Both the position numbers and the translations under genes were made by a program. Below are positions 23,398 through 34,617 of a stretch of DNA of 64,000 nt, one piece after another. The stretch is from contig OX235268.1 in assembly GCA_944472135.2 (NCBI GenBank), positions 9,740,589 through 9,804,588 of the forward strand. The letters run 5' to 3'. Below the pieces are notes generated by a model that was not told where the DNA came from, did not search any database, and saw only the letters and a list, made by a program, of their open reading frames with translations. Each line of letters starts with the position of its first letter. The first letter of the stretch is position 1. The stretch comes from Trichobilharzia regenti. Lineage: Eukaryota; Platyhelminthes; Trematoda; Strigeidida; Schistosomatidae.

Positions 23398-24359
23398 ACC
23401 GTTTTCAAGTTGTTCCAGTGCTTTTCAACGCCGACCTCTTCGCTAGTGTTGATTTGTGTCTCGGCTTTGTCCTTTATGCTTGCAATGAAGATGTCCTTTG
23501 TAGCCTGGTCCTTCAGCTTTTGAGTGTTGAACTTGGCTTGTGGTCTATCTGCAGCTCCTGATTCCCTGAAAGCTTTTAATTTGATTTGGATTGTCCCTTG
23601 TACGAGATAGTGGTCTGAGCCAACGTCTGCTCCTCTTCTTGCTTTTGTGTCCAGTAGGCTGCGCCTCCACTTCCTTGAGATTGAGATGAAGTCGATTTGG
23701 TTTTTGGTTTGCCCGTCTGGTGACACCCATGTAGCCTTGTGGATATCTTTGTGCTTGTATACACTGCCACCAATCACCAGTTCGTTGAAGGCGCAGAAGT
23801 CGGCGAAGAGTTCTCCGTTTTCATTCATTTCTCCTAGAGCTTCTCTACCCATGATGAGTTCCCTTCCCGTATTGTCTGGTCCCAGTTTGGCGTTCATGTC
23901 TCCCATTAGTATTTTCATGTCGCCAGCTGGAGTATTGTCCATTGTTGCCTGTAGTTGCCTGTAGAATTCTTCTTTCTTCTCGAGGTCTGCGTTGTTTGTG
24001 GGTGCATAACATTGTATGATTGACACTTTCCTTCCTTTGGAGTTGAACCTGGCGGTCATTATCCTGGACGAAATCGCCTCCCATTGTATCAGGGCTTTCG
24101 TTGCCGTTGGTGACATCATGATAGCCACGCCCTCGGTGTGCGTGTGGTTATCTTCTGGGTGACCGGAGTAGATCACTGACTCACCTGTTGACAATTTGGT
24201 GAGTCCACTCCCATTCCATCTGCTCTCACATATTCCCAGCACTTGTATTCCGTATCTTTTCATCTCGTTGGCGATCTGGGCAGCTTTTCCAGTCTCGTAC
24301 ATAGTTCGGACGTTCCATGTTCCTACACAGACTTTTTCTTTTGGTGCAAGGAGGTTCAC
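23247..24359 (-). CDS. RTE apurinic-endonuclease domain (frame 1)
   Basis: The N-terminal part of the RTE protein, an AP-endonuclease-like (exonuclease III fold) target nickase. Motifs in order are VGTWNVRTMYE (about 12-22), GICESRWNG, IIQCYAPTN, the metal-binding GDMNAKLG, NQIDFISIS and the catalytic GADVGSDHYLV. All look intact. The frame opens at a GTG at 24359, with no in-frame ATG before VGTWNV; other copies also show coding-like sequence just upstream, so the exact start is uncertain. It runs out of frame after 'IIQC' near 23272, where the copy at 46915 has one more C. Restoring the frame is unnecessary to see that the two frames are one protein of nearly 990 codons. Confidence 0.88.
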   Translation of the reverse strand: MNLLAPKEKVCVGTWNVRTMYETGKAAQIANEMKRYGIQVLGICESRWNGSGLTKLSTGESVIYSGHPEDNHTHTEGVAIMMSPTATKALIQWEAISSRIMTARFNSKGRKVSIIQCYAPTNNADLEKKEEFYRQLQATMDNTPAGDMKILMGDMNAKLGPDNTGRELIMGREALGEMNENGELFADFCAFNELVIGGSVYKHKDIHKATWVSPDGQTKNQIDFISISRKWRRSLLDTKARRGADVGSDHYLVQGTIQIKLKAFRESGAADRPQAKFNTQKLKDQATKDIFIASIKDKAETQINTSEEVGVEKHWNNLKTVWSQTCIEILGRKKRQDKQWLTTDTWKLIEERRTVKQKIIQCTTSNKNRS

Positions 24360-24888
24360 ATACTGAAGTTCTGTAGCAATTTTTGTTTACAGGGTGGGGT
24401 TGCTAGCCTCACGCCTGAGAAAAGAATGATTACATTAAGTAAAAGTTTAGAGAGAAGCAACTTTTTGGGTTGCTCCCCTCAAAATCAGAAAATAACGGAC
24501 AAACAATGAGAACAACATCAACAAAGGAAACAGTTCACAGAAAAAAGGGCAAAAAGCGACGACAACTATACAATAAGACAACATGCAATATAGTTCAGTA
24601 CATTTAACTAAAATGATATCTTAACCATAAACTCACTGACTTGGAGCAACTTGAACATATAAATCCAACAATATATACAATTATAGATGTGTTTATGTTT
24701 AAAAATTCCACAAATCCAAACAGTGAGTTATGTGTATTATCTGTCAATAAGATTGTATTTTTTGGATTCAGTGTTCGAAAGGTTAATAATTGTGATAATT
24801 TCCGCAAACACTTTGCATAAAATTTTAGAGTAATAAGATATTTTATTTATGACCAAAATGTAGCGTAATAGTCGAAAAGCGCGCGTAT

Positions 24889-24898
24889 AAGCCTATAT
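24889..24898. repeat. Target-site duplication, right copy
   Basis: A second AAGCCTATAT, flanking the RTE 5' end and followed by the resumed CR1-like sequence. Confidence 0.9.
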
Positions 24899-25385
24899 AG
24901 AAAACTATATGCTCGCAATAGTGAGCACATACACAATCCACCATACTCTACCTAGCTCGTGTTCTGTGCGATAAAGAAAGCATTAGGCGTGATACCCTAT
25001 AACTTATTAAATAGTAAGTAGAACAACTGAATCTCGTCTTTCCAACTCATATCATTTATAGGCACAATGTTTTCTTTCCTTCTTTTCCTATTCTCTCTCT
25101 CTCTCTCGTTTTTTCTGTTATGTGCTGCTTTGTTTCTTTCTTCTGCTTACGCCAGTGAATATGATATCATCTACTTTTCTAACACATTCAAACACTCTGT
25201 TCAATTTTGGCTTTGCTACCAACATGCCAATATATTGTTGTCATAATGAACTGAAATTTCCTTAATCTATGTAGAATTCTATTAATTGATAATGTACTAA
25301 TACTAATACTACTAATACTGTTGTGAAATGCTGATAATTCCATTCTGTATCGCAAGGACTGTTTTGGAATAAAGCACATTATTAT

Positions 25386-27765
25386 TGTTATATAGGCATT
25401 CTATGAACCACACACTAACACAGTGGCATAGGTTCACTAAATATATATATATATATATATAATCTAGCAACTAGGGAAATGAATGAGGAACGAGCACGTC
25501 ATAGATGCGAATCAGTGACACGCAGTGTGGAAGCTGTTCTAGTACTTACGTCTCCTCGACAAAATATTAGGTATTTTGTGAACTACTTCGTATTCCCACG
25601 CTCATTCTGAAATAGGATATCATATCTACAATTACATCATAAGTTTGAAGCATACGTAATCTACCTCTGCAATAGTGAACGGGATTCCGAATTAGTGGCG
25701 TTCGGTCTTGATTCCTGACATGTTAGATTCGCACCGTTTGCTGTCTTCCAAACAGGCATATTTACCAACTGTTTGAACCTGCAGTTTCACCCGTTCTAAA
25801 CAGAATTACCAAAGCAACAGCACGGTTGTACTTCAGCGATTAATGTGCTCATTAGCGCAGTAAGACTAACCTGCCTAACGAAAGTCTTAACCGGACCATT
25901 TTCTCACTTTCCTTCTTAACTTTTGAAGCAAAAAATATATTTAGTGGGTTATTTTCACTCTTATTCCATTAACCTCAGTCTTATCCTTCTTCATAAGTTT
26001 CTACTAATTTAATTATTCTTTGTGACTGTTTATGTTCTCACTTGCCTTCTGTTTAAATCTGTATGGTAAGCACATGTGCTCAAATTGAACGCACAAATAC
26101 ATTACGAATTTCAGATAAATAACGCTTTCCTAATGAATAACTACCTTGCTTTTTCAGTCTTTTGCTCAGTTTAAAATCTTCTACAGTCAGAAGCTAAAAT
26201 TCTGCAGAACATGAGGGCCATCTGGCATCAGTACAGACTTCACTTGAAAGCCCAGCTTATGTAAGATGAATATGATTGCCATGAAACGATCATACTTCCT
26301 TTCAGTGTAGGCGGGAAAGCATTTACCACCTATAAGGTTAATGAAGACATGTCGTCATGTGGTAAATATTGATCCACTTCTTTCATATCAGTTGAAACGA
26401 AATAACACAGATTAGCTTTAATAATAATGATCACTATACAAGGTTATTCTTGATTATTTATGCAATGATGTTCATGAAATACATTCCTTTAAGTTCATGC
26501 TAGCGGAGAACAACTCCAGAGATTGATCGAGAAATAACGCTGTGCGTAGACACCGTCGATTGATAACTGTAGTACATTGAAGAGTAGTTACCAGAAGTGA
26601 AATCTTTACTTGCATGTGTGACACATGCGACTGAGGAATGCTCATCTGTAAATTGTGATCTTATTAACTTTTGACTGATGACTGACTACAGTAAGGACAT
26701 CGAAGAGTTCTGAGTTCAAGAACGTCAGTTCAATCAATAGTGAGGATATCCACTCACGTCACAGACAAAACTGTCTAATCCTGAATGTAGTTTACCAACC
26801 GAATGAAGTTGAAAATTGTCGTCATCTGAATTTACCCGAGTGACTGAGGGGCAACGTACTCATCCCTAAGCTTAAAGAAGTTTTCTATGTCTAGTTAGGT
26901 GAAGTGTGTGATCTGTTGAGAGTTGCCAAGCGCGACGAAACTTCTTCAGGCTTGAGGAGTCTTGTCACTGCTACCACTCCATCTGCTCTTAAGCAGTATT
27001 TGTATCTCTTCGTGAATTACAATGCAGTCTGAGAGTTTTGAATGAGATTTCAATAAACTAAGCTGTAGAGATGTGGTCCACTGACCTGAACCGTCCATTT
27101 CCAACTAAGCTGTTCACTGCTACACGCCACTTCCTCTTCCTACCTATTTCAACCTCGGAAACGCACAAGTATCGTCAGTCTTCACACAATAGGTGTGACC
27201 CATCTGTTCCGAGTAACCGAACTAAAGACGAAAGCTGATAGAATACATCATTTTTCACTAAACATAAGAATGCATAGTCAAGAAATATAAATGCATCTCA
27301 AAAATTCAAATACAGATAAATTATCGTTCTAGCAACTAACGTCCAAATCTGAAATCTGCATCGAATTTTCACACGTTTTCATTCTGATTGAGGAATGCGA
27401 TAAGACCTGATATCTATTGTTGGAGAGATGAGAATTTTCCTGACACTAATTTAAAGTTATTTGTAAGCATACACCTCAGAAATGTTCAGTGAGTCACCAG
27501 TGAGTCACTCAACTCCACCGTAATTCTGCAGTAGTCACACTGATCTGTTCTAAACATGGAGTACGTAGGTTCAGTCTGTGATGAGGGGTGTAGACAAGCA
27601 CCACTGAGAAATTCCAAACTGAAACATATTTACTACCTAGTGCTCTCAGATGTTCAGTCGTTAATCAGCTGATGACGTTCAGTCATAAAATCTACAATAA
27701 AATCCATCCATATCCAGGCACACACGTGAAAAATATGAACAAAACATTGAGAATCACTTATATTC
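25386..27765. other. Unassigned DNA downstream of the Lifeguard-like gene
   Basis: AT tract at 25440-25460. No coding frame or known element recognised. I found no canonical AATAAA close after the gene's stop codon, so its polyadenylation site is not located. Confidence 0.5.
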
Positions 27766-27975
27766 ACTTATATATCGCCTCTCAGTCGGCACATTAACAT
27801 CATTTTTCAGGGGATCATAATATCCACCTAATATCCTGATTAAATGGACTTCTGACAGGAACATTGCATATAATATATCGATTAATGTGGTCAGTAATAA
27901 CACACTAAACGGCCACTTGTCACGAAGGTTCAAATAACCTTGTCTGAATACAATCTGTCCAGTTATAACTGTAAT
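27766..27975 (-). CDS. Lifeguard-like gene, exon 6 (helix 7, C-terminus, stop)
   Basis: The acceptor is 'gatcttcag' with a pyrimidine-rich lead. It enters in phase 0 and encodes residues 169-237, including ITGQIVFRQG, WPFSVLLLTTLIDILYAMF and HLIRILGG, then a short polar tail ending in IYK and TGA at 27768-27766. This exon gave the strongest family match at the C-terminus. Confidence 0.8.
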
Positions 27976-30900
27976 CTGAAGATCAAAACAAATGAAAATC
28001 AGTCAGTAGAAAACAAAATGAATGACTACAGTTGACTTTAAACTCTGGATATGCGAAGTTTACGCAATAATAAGTGAAACAAGTTCTCCAACTCGTGAGA
28101 TATTTAACACTGTTGTGACGAGTGTGAGAAAGAACTTACATGCTCAATTATTCGTTTTAAACCTTTCAAATAAATTTTGGTATCAAAATTATTATTATTC
28201 AGTTACAACAACAATGCTCACTGTAGCGAAATAACTGATCAGAAAATGCCTTCTAGAGAGCCTAATTGTGGCATTCATACATGTTCATATATTTCAACCG
28301 TTTGCGTAATTACTACCCAATCCTCCACTAACTTGTGTGTCATCGTTTCAATGTACCTCGATATCCTGTCTCGATTCAATCCTTATTACGGATTCTTCTT
28401 TGTAGCTGATAACTGTTACCAATGATTCCTACACATTCTAGTGATTGAAAACTACTGGTGAGCTGTCAGTGGAAAACGCGGTTGAAATGTTTGACTCTCG
28501 GATACAGTTGTTTTATCCATCATTGATTGGAATATTTCACTCGAATCTCAGTGTGTATCTTGAAATGCAAAGCTATCTTAACTCACCGTTCGTCATCACA
28601 TTTTGTCAATTTTAGAGCCATATACTTGGATTCTGGTCGCTGTATGAATTTAAGGACCAGATTTCTCATTTGTGAATTGATTAAAGATCTACAAGCAGTC
28701 CCTTCAGGTCATAATCACTAGTCTACAATGACAGCCTGTTTCCAATCGACATGCGTACATGGTAGCTGCTCATGTCAACCGATAGTGCTTCCTTACTAAA
28801 TATAAATTATGGAAACAACAGATGATCAGTGATACAATCACATATTTCGATGTGAATATTTTCGGTTTGCTAAGAAAACTACAAACAATTCTTGAAGTAA
28901 ATTCATGAATTATTCAACTCACTGACAGAAGGAGAATGTTTATTGAGATATCCATGACAAGAATCCTTCCTAGAATTCAATTAAAGAAACAGAATACTAT
29001 TAGTTCACTGTAAAGAATATTTAAATTTATACAGGAATGGATCAGAAATACTTAGAAATGAAAGGTGAGCTCGTGTGTGTGTGGTAAAAATGTGAACACC
29101 ATGAAATACAGATTTACTCATGCAGAGTAGCAATATTCTTTTCAATCAGACCTGATCAGCCTTTAATCTAATACACATCGTCCTTACAAATGAATACGAA
29201 GTATGAACCCATAGTTGTGATTCACACAGAGGAAGACACGATTGTGAATACAATCCATGCAACTAGTCAAAAAGGCATGCACGCTAATAAAAATGCCGTG
29301 AGTATAGTGAAACATGGAACATATTGAGATAAAACATTATGAAGTAATTCAAATCGAAATGGAAGTGAAAAAACTGCGTTTTGACGAAAATGCACGAAGC
29401 TTATAGCAGGGTTTCTCATATGGCAATTAAATATACATATGCATGGATGGTGGTGGTATTTCTGATGGTGGTTGTGTTGGTCCGGTCATTTGATTGGGTT
29501 ACAATACTATTCGCGTTGAGCAGATTTCATCGACGACAATTATTATCCATGATACTTTAACTGCAACTGTGGCAGTGGGAGACGGACGTTGTGTTCGGAC
29601 GGAATATTATTCTCACATATTGTCACAGTTCATTTCAGCATTAGCAACAGAGTACTATGTATTTGAACATTCTATTTCATGCCGTTTAATGTCATAACCT
29701 TAGTCAAACGCCCAATCATTGGTTAGAGAATATAAAACTATTCCTATATAAGTGGTGGTTCGAACGATGATCAGTGCTTCGGTGTCTCGCCTTCTGCTGT
29801 TACACTATTATTCCTGTGTCTATCTGAGGATTTCCTTGTGTAAACGGTGAAGTCACATTTCATGATCCTCCTTAGAGTCAGTCTTTTTAATTACTCATAA
29901 TTGATTTCAACAAAATCGAATTTATCTATTTCATAGCCAATCTGATTAGTGACATTCTCAGTGACGGTTTTCAGGTCCTCATAATGCGATGAATGAACAC
30001 GCCGAGATGGGGAACGCAGGTGAATAACATCTTTGTCATTTTGAATATATCAGTGCAATGTTTTTCATCATGCATTTTATTATTTCAATCGTTCATAATT
30101 TACTACGCTGAAGTTGATTTGCGTTTTCACGTGTAATTCTCAACCACAAGATGATTAGTTATATGAAACAGCAAACAGAAAGATAGTTACTCACAAACTT
30201 TTGATCCCTTATGAGAAATATTTCACCAAGAAGTATTCCTGCGAAAAGCATCATCAGGAAGTATCCGAAATAACCGTCTGCAGTTTTTGTCAGATCAGTC
30301 TTGATTTTGTATCCCAGAAGAAACACGAGTGCACATACGAGAAGGCAGACACACCAAACAATCACGGAAACAATTCTCACCTCATACGTCGCGAGTACGT
30401 ATAAAATAACGGCCAAAAAGATCGCCTATGTTTATGTAGTAGAAATCAAAACAGAGGTGAGAATATGAACAGAAAATGAATTTTGAAATTACAAATTTGT
30501 TTTGTAAGCACACTTACTTCTGTTCATCATGATCACTCACAAGCCTAATTCGAGAAAATAATTGTGCAATATACTTTTAACGATGAAGTATGTAGAGTGA
30601 GATGGTTGGAGTCAAACAGTGGGAAATCTGCTTAGGTCTATGTTCTGTGCATGGTGCTAGTCATCCGGAATGCTTACCTGCGATCCAGCCTCAGTTCTTC
30701 GAACCTACGATATGTGGTGCTGTAGTAATATACCAACACACCAAGACATTCGGACTGATGATTGACGGACTTTAGCTCAGATTGAAACCTGAAGGCACCA
30801 GACCTCTGGATCATTCATCATTACTACATAATGAAGCTGGTCTTAATGACCCCTGAGTGGTTCACTTTTCCTTTACTAATCACGGTAATTCTAATAATGT

Positions 30901-32659
30901 CATCACTATCACTCATCATGTCGTTGTATGACAAATTGTGATTACCCTTTGTAGTATTTGTACAATTAAATAGGTAAAATAAATATACACACCACTCCTT
31001 ATAGGCATGCACAGATATAACTTACATATAAGCATAAGAAAATGAATCCAACGAATGGTTTAGTCTGTGTTGCATCGACGAATAGCAGGACGAAGACAAC
31101 TACAATGGCCAAGCAGCTGTATTCAGAAAAAGTTGGAAATGAAAATGAACCAGTTTGAAGTAGTTATCTTGTAATTAGAATTCCTTTATTCATCACACAC
31201 ATTCTATGCAAAAATATTACCTTTATTGGCTTGGAATCAACCTCGAATTAAATTAACTTATGATGTTTTGACAATATATAATAATGAGTAACATGAGTAA
31301 GTGTGAAGCAATCAGGTGGAAGTAGTAGCTCTTTCTAGATGGTCGGTCTGAGTAAACCACACATAACCTGGAACTAAACCGACTGTAGGTGACATGGAAT
31401 GTTGTGGTCACGGTGACTTGGCTAGCTAAACTGCTGCTTTACTTGAGTAGTTTCCAGATAACTCGTTTCAATCTTTGGCTAAGACCTAGTTGACTGCAAC
31501 TGATTATATTAAGCACATTAATAATTACTTGTGTATTCTTCGTTTTCCTAGTGAAACTGTCGTGATCAGTGGGGAATTCGAAAATTGTTTCGCTATTCCT
31601 TCATACTGATGTGAAACTGAAAGCAGAATATTCGAACATGTTTTAAGCAAGCAAGTGTCCATCTTATGCTGTTGAGTTCTACGAGAACTGAATGCTATTA
31701 CAGTTGTGAATACTGGTATGCACAAATGGATATTGAAAGACGTGAAATGGCATCATCGATTTCTCGCCAACACTCACATAGTAGATGTATCAATAAACAT
31801 TATAAATTATACTTTTCATAATGCCAACAACGAATAATTAAGGATTCGTTATTCCTACCTGGAAATCAACACCACCAGGATTCCATATTTTGTTTTTATT
31901 TCAAGACCAAGCCTAAACATAAAAAACAATTTCTACTTTGAAAGCGACCTGAGATACTTACAAGTAAATACCCAACATCATAATAGCCGTGGTGATTATG
32001 ACCAGTATCACTGTGAATGCAATCACCTAATACAATTATCTTCAACATAAATTCCACCTACTCGTCGGTAGTATTTAGAGTCGCTGATCACTTTTGACTG
32101 TTTATTTCTTCTTTCATCGTTCGTTGATTGTTTGTTGTGCCCATGATATGAAATGGGTTTGCATTTGTAAGAATGAAAATCTGTCTTCAAGTTATTGCAG
32201 CACAAAAACTTCAATGTCATATTCACAATCCCCGTCATCATTATCATCATCATCACCGACGAGATAATATACAGTTCAAAAGTTAGACTACTATGAATTT
32301 CACTTCTTAACTAATGTATTTACATACATATATTTTCATTGTCTATCTATTCGTTGATTAGTTAGATAAACAACCAATCATGTACGACCAGCTTACATGG
32401 TTATATTCGAATGTCAGCTACGTATTTTCATGTGTGTCTTCAATTTAATTTCTACAATAAAGCCACTGAAATGTGAGTCTGAATGTGTGACAGACAAACA
32501 GATTGTAGGAAGTTATCTCATCTATTTGATATTGTGAGGAAATGAGTTATGTATATATTGACAGGAAATTAAGTGTCTATCAGTTATTCTTACCATTCCA
32601 CAGATTTCAGCGGTATATTGAGACTGAACCTTTCTTAACATCTTACATGAAAACTTCAT
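27766..32659 (-). CDS. Lifeguard/TMBIM (Bax inhibitor-1-like) family protein, six exons
   Basis: A host gene reconstructed by hand. Coding exons are 32659-32594, 32026-31962, 31116-31026, 30425-30191, 28969-28923 and 27975-27766. All five introns are GT...AG (donors GTAAG, GTAAG, GTAAG, GTAACT, GTGAGT). Exon phases join without a stop, and the 714 nt give 237 residues. The product is a seven-helix membrane protein (helices near 23-43, 45-57, 64-87, 93-112, 124-145, 154-175, 190-212). Family signatures are LRKVQSQYTAEI before helix 1, YKIKTDLT (QTKYDFT-like) after helix 4 and TLIDILYAMF (LYLDII-like) in helix 7, then IRILGG. The family works in ER/Golgi calcium leak and cell-death suppression. 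Odd points are a very short N-terminus and TGQ where most members have DTQ. The start ATG follows an in-frame TGA four codons upstream. Confidence 0.82.
28923..28969 (-). CDS. Lifeguard-like gene, exon 5 (helix 6), 47 nt
   Basis: The acceptor is 'gaattctag' and the donor is GTGAGT. The first two bases complete an Arg codon begun by exon 4, and the exon then encodes RILVMDISINILLLS. It is the only exon I found between exons 4 and 6 that satisfies both phases and supplies a hydrophobic helix of the right size. It is small, so it is the least certain exon. Confidence 0.65.
30191..30425 (-). CDS. Lifeguard-like gene, exon 4 (helices 3-5)
   Basis: The acceptor is 'acatag'. The exon encodes AIFLAVILYVLATYE, VWCVCLLVCALVFLLGYKIK, the TDLTKTADG loop and YFLMMLFAGILLGEIFLI. 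It can end at GTGAGT (30194) or at GTAACT (30190). Only the second keeps the frame with exon 5. The alternative would leave helix 6 out of frame. Confidence 0.8.
31026..31116 (-). CDS. Lifeguard-like gene, exon 3 (helix 2 and start of helix 3)
   Basis: The acceptor is 'gaatacag' and the donor GTAAG. The first base completes a Phe codon from exon 2, and 30 codons follow (CLAIVVVFVLLFVDA, TQTKPFVGFIFLCLY). The charged/Pro loop between helices 2 and 3 is typical of the family. Confidence 0.8.
31962..32026 (-). CDS. Lifeguard-like gene, exon 2 (helix 1)
   Basis: The acceptor is 'ttgtattag' and the donor GTAAG. It encodes the hydrophobic helix VIAFTVILVIITTAIMMLG and leaves two bases for the next codon. 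Confidence 0.8.
32594..32659 (-). CDS. Lifeguard-like gene, exon 1 (start codon)
   Basis: ATG at 32659-32657 opens 22 codons ending exactly at a GTAAG donor. LRKVQSQYTAEICGM resembles the conserved segment just before helix 1 in Lifeguard proteins. An in-frame TGA four codons upstream supports this ATG as the initiator, though an acceptor ('catgtaag') before the second Met is an alternative. Confidence 0.72.
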
Positions 32660-33569
32660 AATCGTCAATCAGTAGAAATTCGTGAACACATTGTTCATGA
32701 TGTCACAATGAACTTCGTCGTTTCAGGATCATAAATCTGCACAGATCTCAAAATCAGCGCCCAATCAACACATTTCCAGTAGATGCATAATAACAAGCAA
32801 CATCAGAGTTTCACCAATGACCTTCAGAGGGAGCGGCTCAACTGTAATATACTAAACAATGTAAACAACAAAATGAATAGTGACTGATGTTTAGTCACTA
32901 TGAAGAGTTTATTTCTGGATGCCGGACAATACTGCACACATCTGATCTGGAAGTTTTGACTTTTTTTGGGTGCTCTACACACATAGTAACACTCACCTAG
33001 TACGTTTGAAGTTTCTTGCTCATAATAATAATCGTCATTATTTTATCTTTCCCTAGAGCAAATAAAAAATCCATGAGATAGAAATGCGTTGTGTAATTAT
33101 TCAACTACCAATGAAGAATGAACCATTATTAATTTATTGAGACATTTTTTCGGAATATCTGTTCTATCAGTTAACTGCTTATAAATAAGGTGGGTAATAC
33201 TGAGAAGAACAGGTATGTAGTATGTTGTGTGACCTCCAGGATATCAAAGAGAGGAGTGGGGTGATTTCAATTTTCGGAACAATGCAAGTAAACTAGACAT
33301 CAACATTAAAACCCAAAATTCAAAGGAAGATGTTAACTAGGTGTACATTGATGAAACATTAAGTGACATCAACTGTTCTCCTGCAGATAGTCACCGGCGG
33401 CATGAAGTGCTCTGTGGTAATATTTCCGAATGCCCCATCATGTGACACGGAGTCTGGATTATTGTCCCGTTTAGTCTCCGAGTGGAACATAGGGCACCAA
33501 CAACGCTTCACAATATTGTTCTTTTTTATTCTCCACATTCCGACGGCGTCCACGATTGCTGATAAACGG
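32660..33569. other. Region upstream of the Lifeguard-like gene
   Basis: The likely promoter and 5' flank, on the minus-strand reading. I see no convincing TATA box or other element. Frames at 33359-33653 have no recognisable content. Confidence 0.4.
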
Positions 33570-33950
33570 TTATCGCCCTCCTTTGGACGATCTCCCCCAT
33601 TTCAGTCTCGCACTAAAGATAAACTTGTCGTTTCTTATTTGGCTTCCAGCTGAGTGATGAGCTGGTGTGCGACGTTATTTGATGTCATCCTTAGTGTGTG
33701 CTCAATTCACCTCCATGTTATTCTGCATAATTGTTGAGCAATGGTTCTTCATTGCTTTATTTACAGAGTCTCTTCTTGCTTATTCGTTCTGGCCAGACGG
33801 CCATTAGATCTTCAATAAAGAAGGAAGGCAGTTGTCGATTAAATTCTACAGTGGTCTGTTGGGAATGCTTTTTGTGATGCTATAGCGAAGTATCTGACCA
33901 ATGTAGAAGAACTGACTTCACATTTGTGCCAAAATAAGATTCTCCAACTA
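33570..33950 (-). mobile_element. RTE-clade relic, 3' region
   Basis: The minus-strand alignment to the RTE C-terminal coding region includes 'ttctggccagacggccattagatcttcaat' and 'gcagttgtcgattaaa'. It also includes 'gaagaactgacttcacatttgtg', the reverse of the region coding for the SVLLYGSETWRV segment. It is heavily decayed. Confidence 0.65.
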
Positions 33951-34345
33951 ACTTCAACCAAATAACTCATCGTACGCTTTCCGTCATCCTAGAGGATTAT
34001 GTTTCTGGTGTATTCTCTTTCGTTGATCGCTTTTCAAAGCAAAATAGCATATACACCTAGTAGCCAGATGAAAATCATGATGGAATGAATATGCTCCAAG
34101 TAGACGCCTGACTAACATGGAGCATGTCCGAGGAGGACAGGAAACACATCGAGCGTACTGGAAGTTGAGGCCAATTGATTGTTCAAACATGAAAGCCCAG
34201 TTAAGGCCCAGTTATAATACAAAACACATCTCTGTAAATTTTGCAATTGGCGTTTTTTTACTCATGAGTAGTTGAGATAGAAAGCACCCATTTCATTAAC
34301 AAAGGAATGTCAAAGGCTATACGTCTCGAAAAGGACAACAACAAC

Positions 34346-34560
34346 TGCGTCGGTGGCACAGTGGTTAGGACTCTCACCGACCATGCACATGGTCCGGGGT
34401 TCGAGCCCACGCCGACGCACACCTGATATCTATGGTCGGCCTGCGAATTTTGGGCCACCGATATCCACGCTGAAAATTCCATACTTGTACCAAAAATACG
34501 GTGTGGAATCAAGCTGTGATCAAAAAATATAAAAAAATAAAAAAAGTAAAAAATAAATTG
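34346..34560 (+). repeat. tRNA-derived SINE with target-site duplication
   Basis: The tRNA-like head (34347-34418) has a perfect 7-bp acceptor stem (GCGTCGG with CCGACGC), A-box TGGCACAGTGG and B-box GGTTCGAGCCC. A fixed body and an A-rich tail (about 34522-34556) follow. Imperfect direct repeats flank it ('aggacaacaac' at 34332 and 'aggacacaacaa' at 34563). Together these make it a pol III-type SINE mobilised by a LINE partner, not a tRNA gene. The body is shared with 15148-15345. Confidence 0.85.
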
Positions 34561-34617
34561 ATAGGACACAACAAGCTTGTAATTGTGATTATACCTAACA
34601 TAATGTAAATACTCTAT

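Larger units (their letters stand above)
21376..24888 (-). mobile_element. Near full-length RTE-clade (SR2-like) retrotransposon, 3.5 kb
   Basis: A minus-strand non-LTR element bounded by the 10-bp duplication AAGCCTATAT. It has a leader of about 530 bases (24360-24888), one long coding region (24359-21394) and a very short 3' end with an ATAATAAATA-type tail instead of poly(A), as usual for RTE elements. The only lesion I find in the coding region is a one-base loss near 23272. Leader sequence near 24375-24425 matches the leader of the copy at 55840 ('gctacagaa.cttca'). Confidence 0.9.
20500..25385 (+). pseudogene. CR1-clade (SR1-like) relic, split by an RTE insertion
   Basis: 20500-21375 and 24899-25385 are the two halves of one plus-strand copy of the element seen at 58104-61433. 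The 5' truncation falls within the reverse transcriptase ('aaatgcttctttc...aaaacgttgtacc'). The sequence passes through the FAYRQGR and DSVPR-type regions, then skips about 320 bases near 20820, which removes the catalytic YADD region. It continues to 'aagcctatat' at 21375, resumes at 24899 ('agaaaactatatgctcgc') and ends at 'ggaataaagc' near 25377. Stops and frameshifts are frequent. Before the RTE entered, it was already an inactive 5'-truncated copy. Confidence 0.85.

Noticed and set aside
21758..23964. Several plus-strand frames of 70-135 codons
   Set aside because: They lie antisense to the RTE endonuclease and reverse transcriptase, whose motifs are clear on the minus strand.
29170..29290. 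A minus-strand open stretch ending at a GTAAGG donor as a candidate Lifeguard exon
   Set aside because: Its phase does not fit exon 4, and the translation lacks a membrane helix.
29897..30047. A minus-strand frame (VIHLRSPSRRVHSSHYEDLK and onward) as the last exon of the Lifeguard-like gene
   Set aside because: The acceptor is weak and it would remove helices 6 and 7. Exons 28969-28923 and 27975-27766 fit the family and the phases better.
34347..34418. Functional tRNA gene
   Set aside because: The same head plus an identical non-tRNA body and A-rich tail occurs at 15148, and flanking repeats are present, so it is a SINE.
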